Below, piece after piece: positions 34,999-46,530 of a stretch of 64,000 nucleotides of DNA (the first letter of the stretch is position 1; every line of letters starts with the position of its first letter). This DNA is from Acorus gramineus. Taxonomy: Eukaryota > Streptophyta > Magnoliopsida > Acorales > Acoraceae. The translations under genes were made by a program, and so were the position numbers. The notes beneath the pieces are model-generated. The model saw nothing but the letters and a program-made list of their open reading frames with translations. It was not told where the DNA came from and did not search any database. The stretch is from NCBI GenBank assembly GCA_030737835.1, contig JAUJYN010000013.1:3355759-3419758 (forward strand). Reading direction: 5' to 3'.

Positions 34999-35216
34999 AG
35001 TGTATTGGTGGTGGGGCAAGCCTTGGGGGTCTTAACAGGAGTTTCCTGCTTCAAGGTCTTGGCCTGGTGATAGTCGGTGAGGTCATTAAACATGTCCTCG
35101 ACTGACTGGTATCCTAGGGTAGCCATCCTCTCCTCTAGGTGACTGAGGAATTGGGCGGTTTGGTCTCCCTGGTTGTCTTTCTCCTCTACTATTTTCTCCT
35201 GGGTGTAGGTCTCCAT
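34999..35216 (-). pseudogene. gag of the Tat-type element, N-terminal part
   Basis: Begins at ATG 35216-35214 (METYTQEKIVEEKDNQGDQT), then a helical acidic stretch with LSHLEERMATLGYQSVEDMF. The frame runs straight into the target duplication. Across the 9.2-kb insertion, counting one TTGGT copy, it continues in the same frame as the gag part starting at 25801, so the insertion itself caused no other change. Confidence 0.75.
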
Positions 35217-35265
35217 GGTGTGAATATGGAAAAGCCTAGGTGTGAATGAATGTAGATCAAAGCAG

Positions 35266-35461
35266 TAAATAAAGCGATAAAGGGTTGTGCAGTTGTGTGC
35301 GGCTTAAAGCAGTAAAGGGGTGCGCAGCAGTGTGCAGCTTAAAGCAGTAAAAGGGGTGTGCAGCTGTGTGCGGCTTAAAGCTGTAAAGGGGTGCGCAGCA
35401 GCGTGCTGCTTAAAGCAGTAAAAGGGGTGCGCAGCTGTGTGCGGCTTAAAGCAGTAAAGGA
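35266..35461. repeat. 35/36-bp minisatellite in the Tat leader
   Basis: About five units containing GCTTAAAGCAGTAAA, with the CTTAAAG word at 35303, 35338, 35374, 35409 and 35445. Units alternate between GTGCGCAGCAG and GTGTGCAGCTG types, so the higher-order period is about 71 bp. It lies just upstream of the gag start. Confidence 0.9.
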
Positions 35462-37497
35462 TGTTGTTATGCAAAGTAGAGGAGGGTCAGACTTTAGGGG
35501 TGGGGAAATCCCAGTTTTCCTAGAGGGGTGATGGCATTCTAGTCAGGTTATTGGGAAAGAAGCAGAAGAGGATTACCTTTTGTTGTCTTTCATGAGGGAT
35601 GTCCCACCGTGATTGCCAGGCTGTTGGTATCGGATTTCGGTGAAAGAGGGAAAAGGAAAAGAAATGGGTAGGCGCCCTCTCTTCCTTCCTCCTCGGCTCC
35701 TCCTCCAGTGGTTGTGCGTGTGTGGGGGTTCTTCGAAAGCTCGGATCCGGAGAGCTGCGCCTTGGCGGGCTCGGTCGGATCGTCTCTCAGAAGGGGTGGT
35801 GGGGGGTTTCGTTCTTGGCTGAGACGACCGATGGGTTCTCAGAAGGATTCAAGGGTTGTTGTGATCGCCACCTGCTTTTCTCAAAAAGCAGGAAAAGTTG
35901 GGGCGGATTTGATCGCCTTCGTGGGGAGTTTGTGGGGTCTCCGCTCTGAGACACGGATATGCCGTGCACAAAGGTGAAGACAGGGATCCTCTTCTGCTTC
36001 GAGAACCTGACTAAAGGAGAATTGGGACTTGAGGTGGGCTAGGGAAGGGTTGGCTAGTTGGTTTTAGCCGCTTGGTGGGGGGCGGCTAGTTGTGGGTAGC
36101 CGCCTAGTATCTGGTTCAATTTGGGCAGAACCTGGGTAGGGTTTGGGTTTGGTTTTGGCAGAGGTTAAACTGGGTTTAACCTGGGTTTTGGAGAGTGGAT
36201 TTGGAGAATGGATTTATGTAGGAAATGGGTTTCTTTCTCACTTTTCTCTCAAGGGTTTGAGGTGGTGGTGTGGCTTGATGTTTGGGAATGTGGGTGGTTG
36301 GGGGTTATTGATGGGTATTGAATGTGTATGGATTGTAATTGATGATATGAATGATGTTGGTTGCCCCCCTATTTATAGTAAAAAAGGGGTATGGGAATGT
36401 TCACTGGACAATAGATCAAAATGGGTAATAAGGTGCTTGATTTGACCTACCCTTAGATCTTTTGTTCTGACGGTTTCCAGGTGAGGGGAGGCTAGTTGTA
36501 TTTAGCCGCCCAGTGAGGGGCGGTTACTCTCAGGTAGCCGCCTCCATCATAACCTGCCATATGTCCCATCTCTGACAAGCGGTGGCTTGGGTTGGTTACT
36601 AAGGATGAACCGGCTGAGATGGGGCGGCTAGAAGGGCAATCCGCCGCAATCATGCTTGTTTTATGTCCCATCCAGGAAGGCGGTTTGGGGTCGATCAGGG
36701 GGGCGGCTAGTTGAAACTAGCCTCCTGGTATGGGGCGGCCACTCTCAAGTAGCCGCCCCTGTCCAGGCTCTTAGATATTTCTAAGTGTTGGACTAGGGTT
36801 TCTGGTTTCAGTTTCTGAGGGAGTTTTTCTATTGGATATCCAAAAGTGGTTGCTTCCAATATTAATCGAAGTAAATTTCCTTTTTTTGGACGATCAAAAT
36901 TAGGCTATCTACAACCTTGGGAGGTGGTTTCGGGGTACATGGCATGGTTTCAGATGATGAACCACAGTTCGAGACAGGAGACAACTATCAAGGCTACGCA
37001 GAGAGTAGTTCGACATGAGATACATTATTTGCAGGATGGAACACCACTTCATGACCCAACATCTGTGCGATGTATGTCAAAGCAAATGCACAATCAACAT
37101 GGATGAATTAGTTGGTCCATGTTAGAATAAACTTTTCAATTTTTTTGTGTTATAGATTTCAGTGCCCACAAAAAATTGGTGTTGAATCATCTTTTACGTG
37201 TTTTGTGGTTTTAACTTGTATTATGTATATCGAAATGGAAGTTTAAATGAAACTGTTTAGGTTTCAACAAATGATTGTATTATGATTTGATTGTGTTTGG
37301 TAGAACCTCATAATATTTTAGGGGTGAATATGTTAATTAATGTAAATGTGTTTTATAAACTGTCTAACAATACACATATACTCGACACACAATGTGTCTA
37401 AACTTTCAGAAAAAATATTAAAACTTTCATACATTTATGTGCTCGACAGTAACTGTCTCCAATTACTACAACCATTGGTATAGTTAAACACACAACT
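35462..37497. other. Right flank of the Tat element (5' LTR/leader, limits unknown)
   Basis: A possible LTR edge TGTTGGTATC at 35622 is followed by G-rich sequence with the hairpin motif in two groups: about 36052-36104 and 36487-36762. From 36840 the composition changes. A 86-codon plus-strand frame at 36846-37106 contains LGYLQPWEVVSGYMAWFQMM, slightly reminiscent of the end of plant mobile domains, but it is too short to call. Confidence 0.4.
36052..36762. repeat. Second cluster of GGCGGCTA...TAGCCGCC hairpins
   Basis: At least six inverted repeats at about 36052-36073, 36078-36104, 36487-36510, 36517-36542, 36698-36726 and 36735-36762. They have the same arms as the cluster at 21335-21480, with loops such as GTTGTGGG or CTCTCAAG. 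Some show paired changes between the arms. Confidence 0.75.
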
Positions 37498-38571
37498 ATA
37501 ACTCATTCCAAAACCTACATGGTTTTTTCTATTTCCATCACATGGATATTGTCTAGAAAATATAATTACGTAGCCATTCCATGTGTCTAACTCATTCGAA
37601 AACCTACAGGTTTTTTTTATTTTAGTTTCCATCGACAGGGTCCTTGTCTAGGAAATATAATTATGTAGACATCCCATGTGTCTAACGCATTCCATAGCCT
37701 ATGGGATTTTTTTTCTGTGTACATCGACATAGGAATTGTCTAAGAAATATAATTATGTAGACACCCTATGTGTCTAACTTATTCCAAAACTTATAGGGTT
37801 TTTTTTCTGTTTTCATTGACAGGGCCATTGTCTAGGAAATATAATTATGTAAACATCCCATGTGTCTAACGAATTCTAGAACCTACGAATTTTTTTTGTC
37901 TCCATCGACATAGGAATTGTCTAAGAAATATAATTAAGTAGACACCGTATGTGTCTAACTCATTCCAAAAACTACGGGTTTTTTCTGTTTTTATCGACAG
38001 GGCCATTGTAACGCCCCAGGCTTACACAACAAGAAATTGTCTGTTTTGCCCTTAAATGGGCTCACGGGTTTAAAACGTGTCTTGGTGTATAAAAATTGTG
38101 CTCACATATAAGCATAGACTATCTCCTCCCATTATGCAATGTGAGACTAAACACCCTCACCCTCACCCAATCCATAGGCCTCTTGGAACTGTTGGGCTTT
38201 CACCTCAACGGGCCGGGTGTCACAATCACCCCCCCTAATGAGCCACACGTCCTCGTGTGGAGCCGCACCCACCATCGCGAAATAGAGAGGCTCTGATACC
38301 AATTGTAACACCCCAGGCTAACACAGCAAGAAATTCTCCGCTTTGCCCCTAAATGGGCTCACGGGTTTAAAACGCGTCTTGGTGTGTAAGAGCTGTGCTC
38401 ACATATAAGCACAGACTATCTCCTCCCATTAGGCGATGTGAGACTCAACACCAAACCCTCACCCTCACTCTCACCCAATGGACCTCCCCCTCAATGGGCC
38501 GGGTGTCATAGCCATTGTTTAGAAAATATAATTATGTAGACATTCCATGTGTCTAACTTATGCCAATTACT
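37498..38571. repeat. Minisatellite of about 92 bp, interrupted by a TRIM
   Basis: The word ATGTGTCTAA recurs at 37581, 37676, 37768, 37860 and 37949, and at 38547 after the TRIM. That is 89-95 bp between units, and 89 across the TRIM once it and one target copy are subtracted. Units carry CTAGAAAATATAATTATGTA and CATCGACAGGG or CATCGACATAGG, alternating, so a dimeric higher-order unit of about 185 bp is likely. An earlier ATGTGTCTAA at 37392 may be a degenerate edge. Confidence 0.88.
38007..38510 (-). mobile_element. TRIM (terminal-repeat retrotransposon in miniature)
   Basis: Two short LTRs, 38007-38224 (218 bp) and 38304-38510 (207 bp), start TGTAAC and end GTGTCACA or GTGTCATA. The internal part is only 79 bp. 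On the minus strand it has TGGTATCAGAGCC (38289-38301, initiator tRNA-Met PBS) next to the right LTR and a G-rich polypurine tract (about 38225-38240) next to the left one. Target duplication GCCAT is at 38002-38006 and 38511-38515. There is no coding capacity, so it depends on proteins of other elements. The shared words CTCACGGGTTTAAAACG and GACTATCTCCTCCCATTA mark the LTR core. Confidence 0.93.
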
Positions 38572-38939
38572 TGGGGTGATGCGATTGACCTAACCAATTA
38601 CTTGGGGTGGTGAGAAGGGAAGGGTGGTGCCCTTAATGCATTTTTGGGGGTTATGCACCAATGGCAATATTGTAAATAAAGGGTGGTGTTTAGTATAAAT
38701 GGGGTGGTGGGAATATCTGCCCTCAAAGGAATGTGGTACGTGAATAATCATAACATTAGATTTCACAATGAAGTGTATCTAAGAGCGATAATACAGTTAG
38801 TTTGTTTTATAGCTTTGTCTACAGTCCCATACACTATGATAGCGCAGTATATGCTCGTTATTATAGTGTATGACACTTTATATCTTAATATGTATTTCAT
38901 TTCATATAATAACATATACTTCAATAGAAAAATGTATGA
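38572..38939. other. Short intergenic stretch, nothing recognised
   Basis: Between the minisatellite and the TIR element. It includes a direct repeat CCAATTACTTGGGGTG at about 38564 and 38595. No coding or structural feature is supported. Confidence 0.5.
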
Positions 38940-39413
38940 TTAAAAAAACAGTGTTGCTACCTAGGCCCCAGAAATTAAGCCCCATTGGTGAGCCCCAATA
39001 GGTGGCACTCTCCTATTGGTTCTCTGTTTGACTTTTTCAAACCACCAAAATGACAATGACATGACTACCCTTCTAAGATTTTTAAAAATTAGCTCTAACT
39101 AACTAATATCACAATAAATACTCGTAATGGAATCCCAAAAAAGGGGGGATCATTATATCATCTCCCCATCATTAATCCACATAACATAATCCAAAAAAAA
39201 ATGGGGGGATCACTGAATCCTTTCCCGTGATTGAACATATTCTAAAAAAAGTTTAAAACTTAGGGTTTCCAAATTGGGTAAAACAATACGAACCAAAAAA
39301 AAATCGACTATAAAGAATTCATATCATCTGATTCTCTTCCCCAAACATATTATCAACAATGGTGAAAAAAAAATGTTAGATTTCTTGCTACAATCGAAAC
39401 TTCACCGTCACGG

Positions 39414-42400
39414 TGTCACGCCCCGGGCGTCCCCGGTACGCGGCAAGTGTATATAAAATATCAGAATCTACACAGGAGGTCAATAATATATCATACACAA
39501 GCAACCAGAATGACACACAGACAACAAAAGTAGGGCTGACATGATATATACACCAAATGCGGATAACTAAAGACTGAATCTGTAATCAAAACACACTACA
39601 GACTCCATACATAATCACATGTCCTGTGAGAGCCAATATACATACAAAGACATCCAAATACAACACAAACGCGTGCCCAAGCACGGAAAATAATACATAC
39701 TGGTACAAGGGATGCTGATAGTCTCAGAAACTCGCGGGACGTGGCGCTACTCCGCTACTGATGAAGTCCCTCAGGGAGCTCCTCCTCCGGATCCGACTCA
39801 GATGACACTGAAGAGAAAATATTATGCGAGGGGTGAGCCACACGCTCAGTGAACGGCACAACCCATGCATCACAGACAATATTGACCACAACCAGATAAT
39901 CCTTATCATCCACAATCACATTACTCAAGCCACAACAATGATAGCAACAACTCAAAGCCGTGGGTCGCTCAATCGCCAACCCACTACACCCTCACCCTCA
40001 CCCTTCAATGGGCGACAAAGGATATTGGGACTGGCTACACACAACCAGCGGGTCGCTTCCGCCAACCCGCTACACCCTCACCCTCACCCTTCAATGGGTG
40101 ACATAGGATTTTGGGACTTACAATCCAGTGGGTCGCCACATCGCCGGCCCACCATACCCTCACCCTCACCCTCAACAGGTGACCTAGGCTCTTGAGCTGA
40201 CTAGGCTGTTGGTCACCCTTGGTCCACCGATAGTCTCTCCTCACTCCGTAGGTCGTTTGGCCACTCCCATGTTCAGCACAGTCCTTCTACCAAATCAGGA
40301 GGCGCCTACTACTGGGAGCCCCTGCACGGGACAACCTGTCTAACGCTGAGGTAGTCTCTACACGGATCCAACGAAGGGAACAGAACAGCCTATCCATCGC
40401 ATATGATCCACTCGGATCCGCAGACAACACATCATAACAACACTAATGTTCTGAATTCCTCAGAACCCACCAGGGCGCATAACTACGATGCGGGGAACAT
40501 GCATAAGGTTATAACAGGGTGGAATATCGTTGGGGAAAGAAACTCGGGAGGGCAGCGTGAGTTCCCGTTATAGGACACCCCGACAACCAAACAAGGAACA
40601 CGGTGTACCCTAACCCGGGTCTCACCGCTGTCCTCGCAAGGCCCCTCCCCTATAATATTCACTATAACATGCAATTTTAACGAATACTAGTATTTAATTT
40701 AATAAATAAACTAGTAGGGCACATGCATCGGTCGGGCTTCCTAACATGGAACCAGGGGACATGCTGCATGGCTCATACACATTTCCTAAGGGTGCAAGTC
40801 CCTAACATGCAAAGTCTAGGGTAACATGCATTCTACAATTAAATCATGCTCGCATGATATACATATTACACATGCCAATATCTATCCATGGTGCCCCAGG
40901 AGAGGTCGGTATACGCCCAAGTGCGTATAACACCTCTCTACTGGGTTGGATTGTCCCACTCACCAGAGATCGGGGTCGTCGCGTGACCGTCCGTCTAGAT
41001 CTGCAAGACAGACATTCAATATGGTGAGAACAAAACATAAATACACAAAAATACATCTAAAATACCTTACACTCGGACAAACGTACATACGGCCCGTACG
41101 CACGCGTATCCGAGCATCCCGACTCACTCCCGAGCCCACCGGGCAACCGCACGCACGGCCACCCGCCTCGGGCGCACCGCCGAGCCCCCGGCCCGCGCGC
41201 CCGGACAGCCTGCCGAGCATCTGCCCACAAGCCCCGGACACACTGCACTCCCGGGCGCACACACGCGCACGCCCGTGCGCACCGCGCGTCCTGCCCTGGG
41301 TGCACCCGCACGCACCCGCCCCCGCGCAGCGCCCGCACGCACCCCCCGCCTGCACTGCGCCCCAGCACAGCGCCCAGCACTCCCTGCCGCACGCCCGAGT
41401 GCCCTGCGCCCCACACGCAGCACCTGCGCGCGCCCCGCGCACACCCCGCGCACACCACGCGAGCACGCCGCACGCCCCGCGCGCCCAGCGCCTCGCCCCA
41501 CGCGCACCGCCAGCTCCGCCCCCGCGCGCACCCCGCGCGCACCGCCGGCTCCGCCCCGCGCGCACCACCAGCCACCTCGCCGTGCCCCGCGCGCACCCTG
41601 CACGACGCCCCGCAGCGGTGCCCAGCGCCCAGCGCCCAGCACCCTCGGCCAACACCCGGTACCCGCGACCCAGCGCCCAGCACCCGGGACCCTCACCCAG
41701 CGTCCACGCGCACGCCCGCGCAACACGCGCCCAGCGCGCCTGGCAGCACGCGCCCAGCGCGCCTGCCAGCCTGCCCGCGCTGCTGCCCTCGTTGCCTGCC
41801 TGCGCGCGTCGCCGAGTGGCCCGAGCACCGCTCGCCTGCACGCCCGGGGCACTGCCCGCCTGATGCCCGAGCGCCCCTGCCCTGCTCGCCTGCGCGCCCA
41901 GCCAGCTCGCCCGGCCTGCCAGCGCGCACAGCCCAGCAGCCTGCTCCGCACGCCTCTCCCTGCACCCCCCGAGCGCACGCCCGCGCGCGCACCCGCGCGC
42001 ACGCGCTCGCGCACCCGGCACCCTGGTGCACCTGCTCCCAGCCTACCCGAGCTAACCCCGCAGCCTGCCCAGCGCGCACGCCCAGCCCTATTGGCCCCCA
42101 GCGCCAGCCGAGCGCCCGCACTCCTAGCCTTGCTGGCCCCCAGCACCGCCCGAGCGCACGCACGCGCGCATCCGCGCCAACCACTGCGCCTGCACCACCC
42201 TGCGCTGCTGCCCTGCCCGAGACAGCAGCCCGCCAGCCCGAGCTGCACGCCTGCCAGCCCGAGCTCCTCTACCACCCACCTCCGACCACCACCACAGCCT
42301 CCGACCACCTCCCACAGCCCTCCGACGGCCACCCACCGCCGCCAACCTCCTCCCAACCCCATTTCCACCCTCCTAGCATACATCTAAGCAAGAAAGAGAG

Positions 42401-42980
42401 GGAAAAGAGGCTTACCAAGGGGAGGAAAGGAAATCCGGTTGCTCTCCACGCACCGAAACCTCTCCCAAAAGGTTTCCAACGCCCGGATCTACCTCCACCA
42501 CCGAGATGGCTCAAATCAGGGACGAAGAGAGGGCGGACGGAGGGGCAAATCTCGCCGGAATTGGGATTTGAAACCACCGGGTTCCTAGGTTTTGGGTTTT
42601 AAGCTTTGAGGGGTCTAAGGGCCTCAAAAGAAAGAAAAACGGAGGAGAGGAGAGAGAGGGCTCAAGGTAGGAGATGATGAATAGTGCCAGATATTTTTAG
42701 CTCACCTCTTATATAGTAAGCGACTTAAAATACCCGGATACGCCACGGAACTGTGAAATTTCAGAAACGTTACCGGAATTCGATGAAATTTTTGTGAGAG
42801 GTCTAAAACGGCACCAGGACACCAAATATGCAGTTAGATTTCCAATCGGAGTCCTCTAACTCAGGACGATAGCTAACTGTCCAAAAATTAGCGGTTCCGA
42901 TCGAAAACCGAAAAAAAACGAAAAACTGCCAGAACGCTCCAACGGTTACCAGTAGGCTTAAAAGTGACACATATATAACA
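39414..42980 (-). mobile_element. Solo LTR of the same family as the nested chromovirus
   Basis: Begins TGTCACGCCCCGGGCGTCCC and ends GACACATATATAACA, as in the LTRs at 25807 and 31830, with duplication CACGG at 39409-39413 and 42981-42985. Length is 3567 bp. No internal region is present, so it probably arose by recombination between two LTRs. It is clearly diverged from the pair. It has three ACCCTCACCC/gggtcgc modules (about 39958-40200) where the others have two, a single copy of the GGACACCCCGACAACCAAAC module (about 40530-40660), and a longer, different GC-rich block (41060-42330). The TATA box for leftward transcription is at about 42708-42717. Confidence 0.93.
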
Positions 42981-42985
42981 CACGG

Positions 42986-45283
42986 TACATTTTTTTTTGG
43001 GGGGGGGGACGAAATATCTGGTTTTCAAAATTAAATATGAAACGATTTCCTTCCGTTTTTTGGTCTCCTATTAATCTGATTGAATTTGAAATCAATTTGA
43101 AAAATCAGTGTTTCAGATAAGTGCATCTGAAATATAAAAAAAGATTGTGCAATTGTTTCATGATTCAGTGAAACAAAATCTGGTTGATTGAGCAATTAAT
43201 AGTAGCTAAATGGAATGTTTGAAATATCATATGCATGTAAATCATGAATTATTATATTATCTTTGATAATTAACATGCATTGTTTGATGAATATATCTTA
43301 TTTTTTTGTAAACAATCCATGTATCTTAATCAACTGTACATGTATCTGAAAACCTGTTATCAAATAAATATGAATATGAAGAATTATGTAACAACAGAGA
43401 ACTCAATAGTAACATTACAAGCTATTAACAAGTAGCCATGAATCATAATATATTGTGTATTAAAAACTTCAATCTTATATTTTGGATTACTCAACTGTTT
43501 CTGTAAATCCTTTGATGAAAATAGATTAATGCTCTTGTAAAAATTGTATTTATCTGAATCAATTGTATCTGAAATTTTTATATAAAACATGGCTAAATCC
43601 TTTGGCTGTATCTAAAAAAACAAACATTTGATAGCATTTATTTGTGTGCAATCTGGCTGTTCATATGTATCTGAAATATAGATAGTATATATAGTTTTGA
43701 TCTCTCTGATATTTATTTAGAAAGTCTTGATTTCATTTTTAAGATACATATGTATCTTAATACACAAAAAGACAGTGTTTGTCCACTGTTCGTATAAAAA
43801 AGATAATTTGATGTGTATGATACTGTATTAGGCATTTTAACTGCATCTGGATGTTGTACAAATTATGCAAAAGCAAAAAAAGACAGAGTTGCTGAACAAA
43901 GAAGAAACTGGGCATACTATCCCAAGTACAGATCTACAATGCACAGAATATTTGAAACATTTGCAGCAATAGAGTTGAGCCAAATGCATTCAGACATTCA
44001 GACAATCTCTTCTACATTTTGCTGATCAGCCACAACAAACAATTCCTTCGACAAACTGGTTTTCACAGAACATGGATCATTGATGTCATCCAAATGAATT
44101 GAGTCTTCACATGTGTCCACAAAATCACCATCATTGCCTGGTGAAAAAAAAGAACATCAACCACATGTTATCAATTAAGATACAATCATGTATCTGAAAA
44201 TCCAAATGAACAAATATAATCTACATGCTACTCAGAACTGCATAGAAAATTCATAAAAGGTCTTCAAAATGCCAACAATAAGCAATTACATATTAATCAG
44301 CTATATATTAATCAAATCCATAAAAATAAAAATAACAACTTTCAAAAATGGGCTGAATTCAAATTCAGATACAGATGTATCTAGAATTTGAATTAACAAA
44401 TACACATTCCATACAAGTGAATGTCTAGTGTATTTCAAAATCTTCAATCTGAATGAGTCGAATAATACTGATATAAAGCTAAAAAATATGATGAATGACA
44501 CATTATGCATAATTATACACAAACACACAATCATAAACGATTGTACAGATCATACTTGGTACACAACAATGCATGAAAATCAAGATACAGCCCATGTATC
44601 TGAATTTAAAATAAAATTCAGATTCAATTAATGTATATAATGATTCAAAGTAATGACGAAATAATGTATTCAGATCGAAAAAGTACTAGCCTGATTGGTT
44701 CTCCATTGTTTGCACCACAAACTGGTCACAAATAAAACTAAATGAATCAAAATTCTTCTCTTCTCCACCGATCAAACTGAAACAAAAATAAAATTCACTG
44801 TTTGTTTTCAAATCCACCGATCCATCTGAATTTGAAAACTAAAATATCACAAAATCTTGTAATTTTTGGGAACCGAAAAACCTAACCTGGATGTATCAAA
44901 TTCTGATTGCACCACAATCAGATCGCACAGAAGAATAAAATTGAGAATTCACCACGCATACACGGACCATATCTAAATAAAAAATGAAATTGACTTTTTT
45001 TTTTGTTCCTCTAATCTTTCAAATTGATTAATGTATTCAGTATACGCAATTTCTTCTAATTGAATCGTCCGATTGAATTAATTGTTTCCACAAAAAGAAA
45101 GAACAACGAAATTATGGTTTCACCTCCAATAATAAAGGGGACGGTTACGATACAGGGGATCGGTTACGATATATGGGTTAAAAAGGCGAATATAACATAA
45201 AAGGGTATTTTGAAGAATTCAATCTTGTTACCTCATGGGGCTTGAGATTGGGCCTATTAGTTGGGGCCCAAAAATCATTATTG
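42986..45283. other. Right arm of the TIR element, no gene recognised
   Basis: AT-rich, with a G run at 43001-43009 and repeated TGTATCTGAA-type words on both strands. Apart from the 43813-44025 open frame nothing looks coding. Confidence 0.45.
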
Positions 45284-45292
45284 TTAAAAAAA

Positions 45293-46530
45293 AATGGTGT
45301 GGGCTACAGATGAAGCTGCAATTGAGGCTGGACATATCATTTTATGTATACGTATATTATAATTAGATAATTTCATACACTGCATTAATGACGTGAGAAC
45401 TGCAAATAGATTTACGAAAATGATTTAAGTATTTCAGCGCCTCAATGTTATACTTAGTTATCATGCAATAAGAATGATATATTCATCCCATTCTCTGCCC
45501 ACTAGGTTGGTAGAATTGGAGATTGTTGAAGGGGGCGATGGGTCTTGATGAGAATTTTGTGTTGCTACAAGAGATGTGGGTTGCGGGTCAAAAGAAGATG
45601 TGGGTCAAACGCTTACAAGTAAAGAGGGGATCGGTGTGCGAAGACAAAGGTTACCCAGTCGTTCGTCCTTGCAATTGTGTGGGTCCTTTGGAACCATTCC
45701 ATTTTTCGTGACTCTAAGAGTGTATATTGAGAACATATGAGATTCGGATATTAACCTTATCAATGATTGGGAGTGTATATCGGGGGTAAAATTGTGGTAG
45801 AAGAGTAGGTGGGTGTGTAATTTAGCTTTTGGCTGTTAGACCTCTCTTTTACCGGTCTTCTCTTATCTTTCATTTTGAGTATGTCTTGCTTATTTATAAA
45901 ATTATGACACATGCATGTTGAACAATGAAGAAAGGGACATAAATATTTCAATTGTCATACAGATGGTGTAAACAGCAAAAGAAACAATAGCAAAGTTGTT
46001 CAACAACTAAAATATTTTCTGAGGATTAACAATATGTAGGTTATTAATTATAGCCTTATGGGTTTTTGTTATTTATTCCAACAAACAAGCCTAAACCCTA
46101 GTGAAGGACTGCATAATTTATGCATAGTGAGAGTGCAAGGGAAGTCACTATATGTATATTCTCATAGCCTACTTAGTTATAGCAACGAATGTCTTAATAG
46201 ATATTTGTGAGGACAACTATAATTTTTGGTAGTGGATGGATGATTGGCATAATCATAACTACTGAAAACAGACAATTTAGTGAAAATAAAAAAAGCATGA
46301 CATATCAAATATCAGACAGGAAGATCCCATATTTACATAAGATTGACATTTCCCTGAAGGATGAGGAATACTGCAAAAATCATGACAAGGACATCAAGAA
46401 TATGATATTATTGATGAAATGAATATAGAATATTCCATCTATTTATTTCATTAGTTTAATAACCTAGGATATATACACATTCTTTCTATGAGAATGTCTT
46501 AATAATTACATATATATAAAAAATCACAAA
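45293..46530. other. Intergenic, 3' flank of the callose synthase gene
   Basis: A GC-richer patch at 45520-45710 has an open frame without known motifs. On the minus strand an AATAAA poly(A) signal candidate lies at 46447-46442, about 85 bp past the callose synthase stop. Nothing else is supported. Confidence 0.5.

Larger units (their letters stand above)
18390..36780 (-). mobile_element. Decayed Tat/Ogre-type Ty3/gypsy retrotransposon, split by a nested element
   Basis: Reading the minus strand from right to left: a leader with a 35-bp minisatellite (35266-35461), gag (35216-34994, continuing 25806-23502 after a nested insertion), a deletion of protease, reverse transcriptase and most of integrase, an integrase C-terminus (23360-23074), a spacer with hairpin repeats, and an ORF on the opposite strand (18.4-20.9 kb) with a plant mobile domain. 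An antisense ORF between integrase and 3' LTR is a known trait of some Tat-lineage elements. Neither LTR could be delimited. A possible 5' LTR edge is TGTTGGTATC at 35622 with a PBS-like TGGCAATCACGGTGGGAC read on the minus strand just inside it. The right limit given is only the last hairpin repeat. The element cannot move without a partner. Confidence 0.6.
38949..45283. mobile_element. Non-autonomous TIR DNA transposon (superfamily unresolved)
   Basis: The left end CAGTGTTGCTACCTAGGCCC and the reverse complement of the right end CAATAATGATTTTTGGGCCC align imperfectly for about 55 bp, sharing GGCCCCA, a GCCCCAT word and AGGT in the same order. TTAAAAAAA flanks both sides (38940-38948, 45284-45292), a 9-bp or 8-bp duplication in a poly(A) context and therefore weak evidence. 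Without the solo LTR inside it the element is about 2.8 kb. The interior is AT-rich with many TGTATCTGAA/TGTATCTTAA words (43.1-44.6 kb). A 70-codon plus-strand frame at 43813-44025 (QRRNWAYYPKYRSTMHRIFE) matches no transposase I know. Confidence 0.5.

Noticed and set aside
35581-35640. Exact 5' LTR of the Tat element ending at 35622 with a lysine-tRNA-like PBS
   Set aside because: The match to a tRNA 3' end is partial and no second LTR was found to confirm the edge.
38007-38510. Cassandra-type TRIM with an embedded 5S rRNA-like sequence
   Set aside because: I could not see the 5S internal promoter boxes in either LTR, so only the general TRIM call is kept.
40946-42387. 300-420 codon frames in the solo LTR
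   Set aside because: Same cause: extreme GC composition in LTR DNA. The conceptual proteins differ in every copy.
45523-45711. 62-codon plus-strand frame as a gene
   Set aside because: No motif, no splice partners and no upstream promoter signal.
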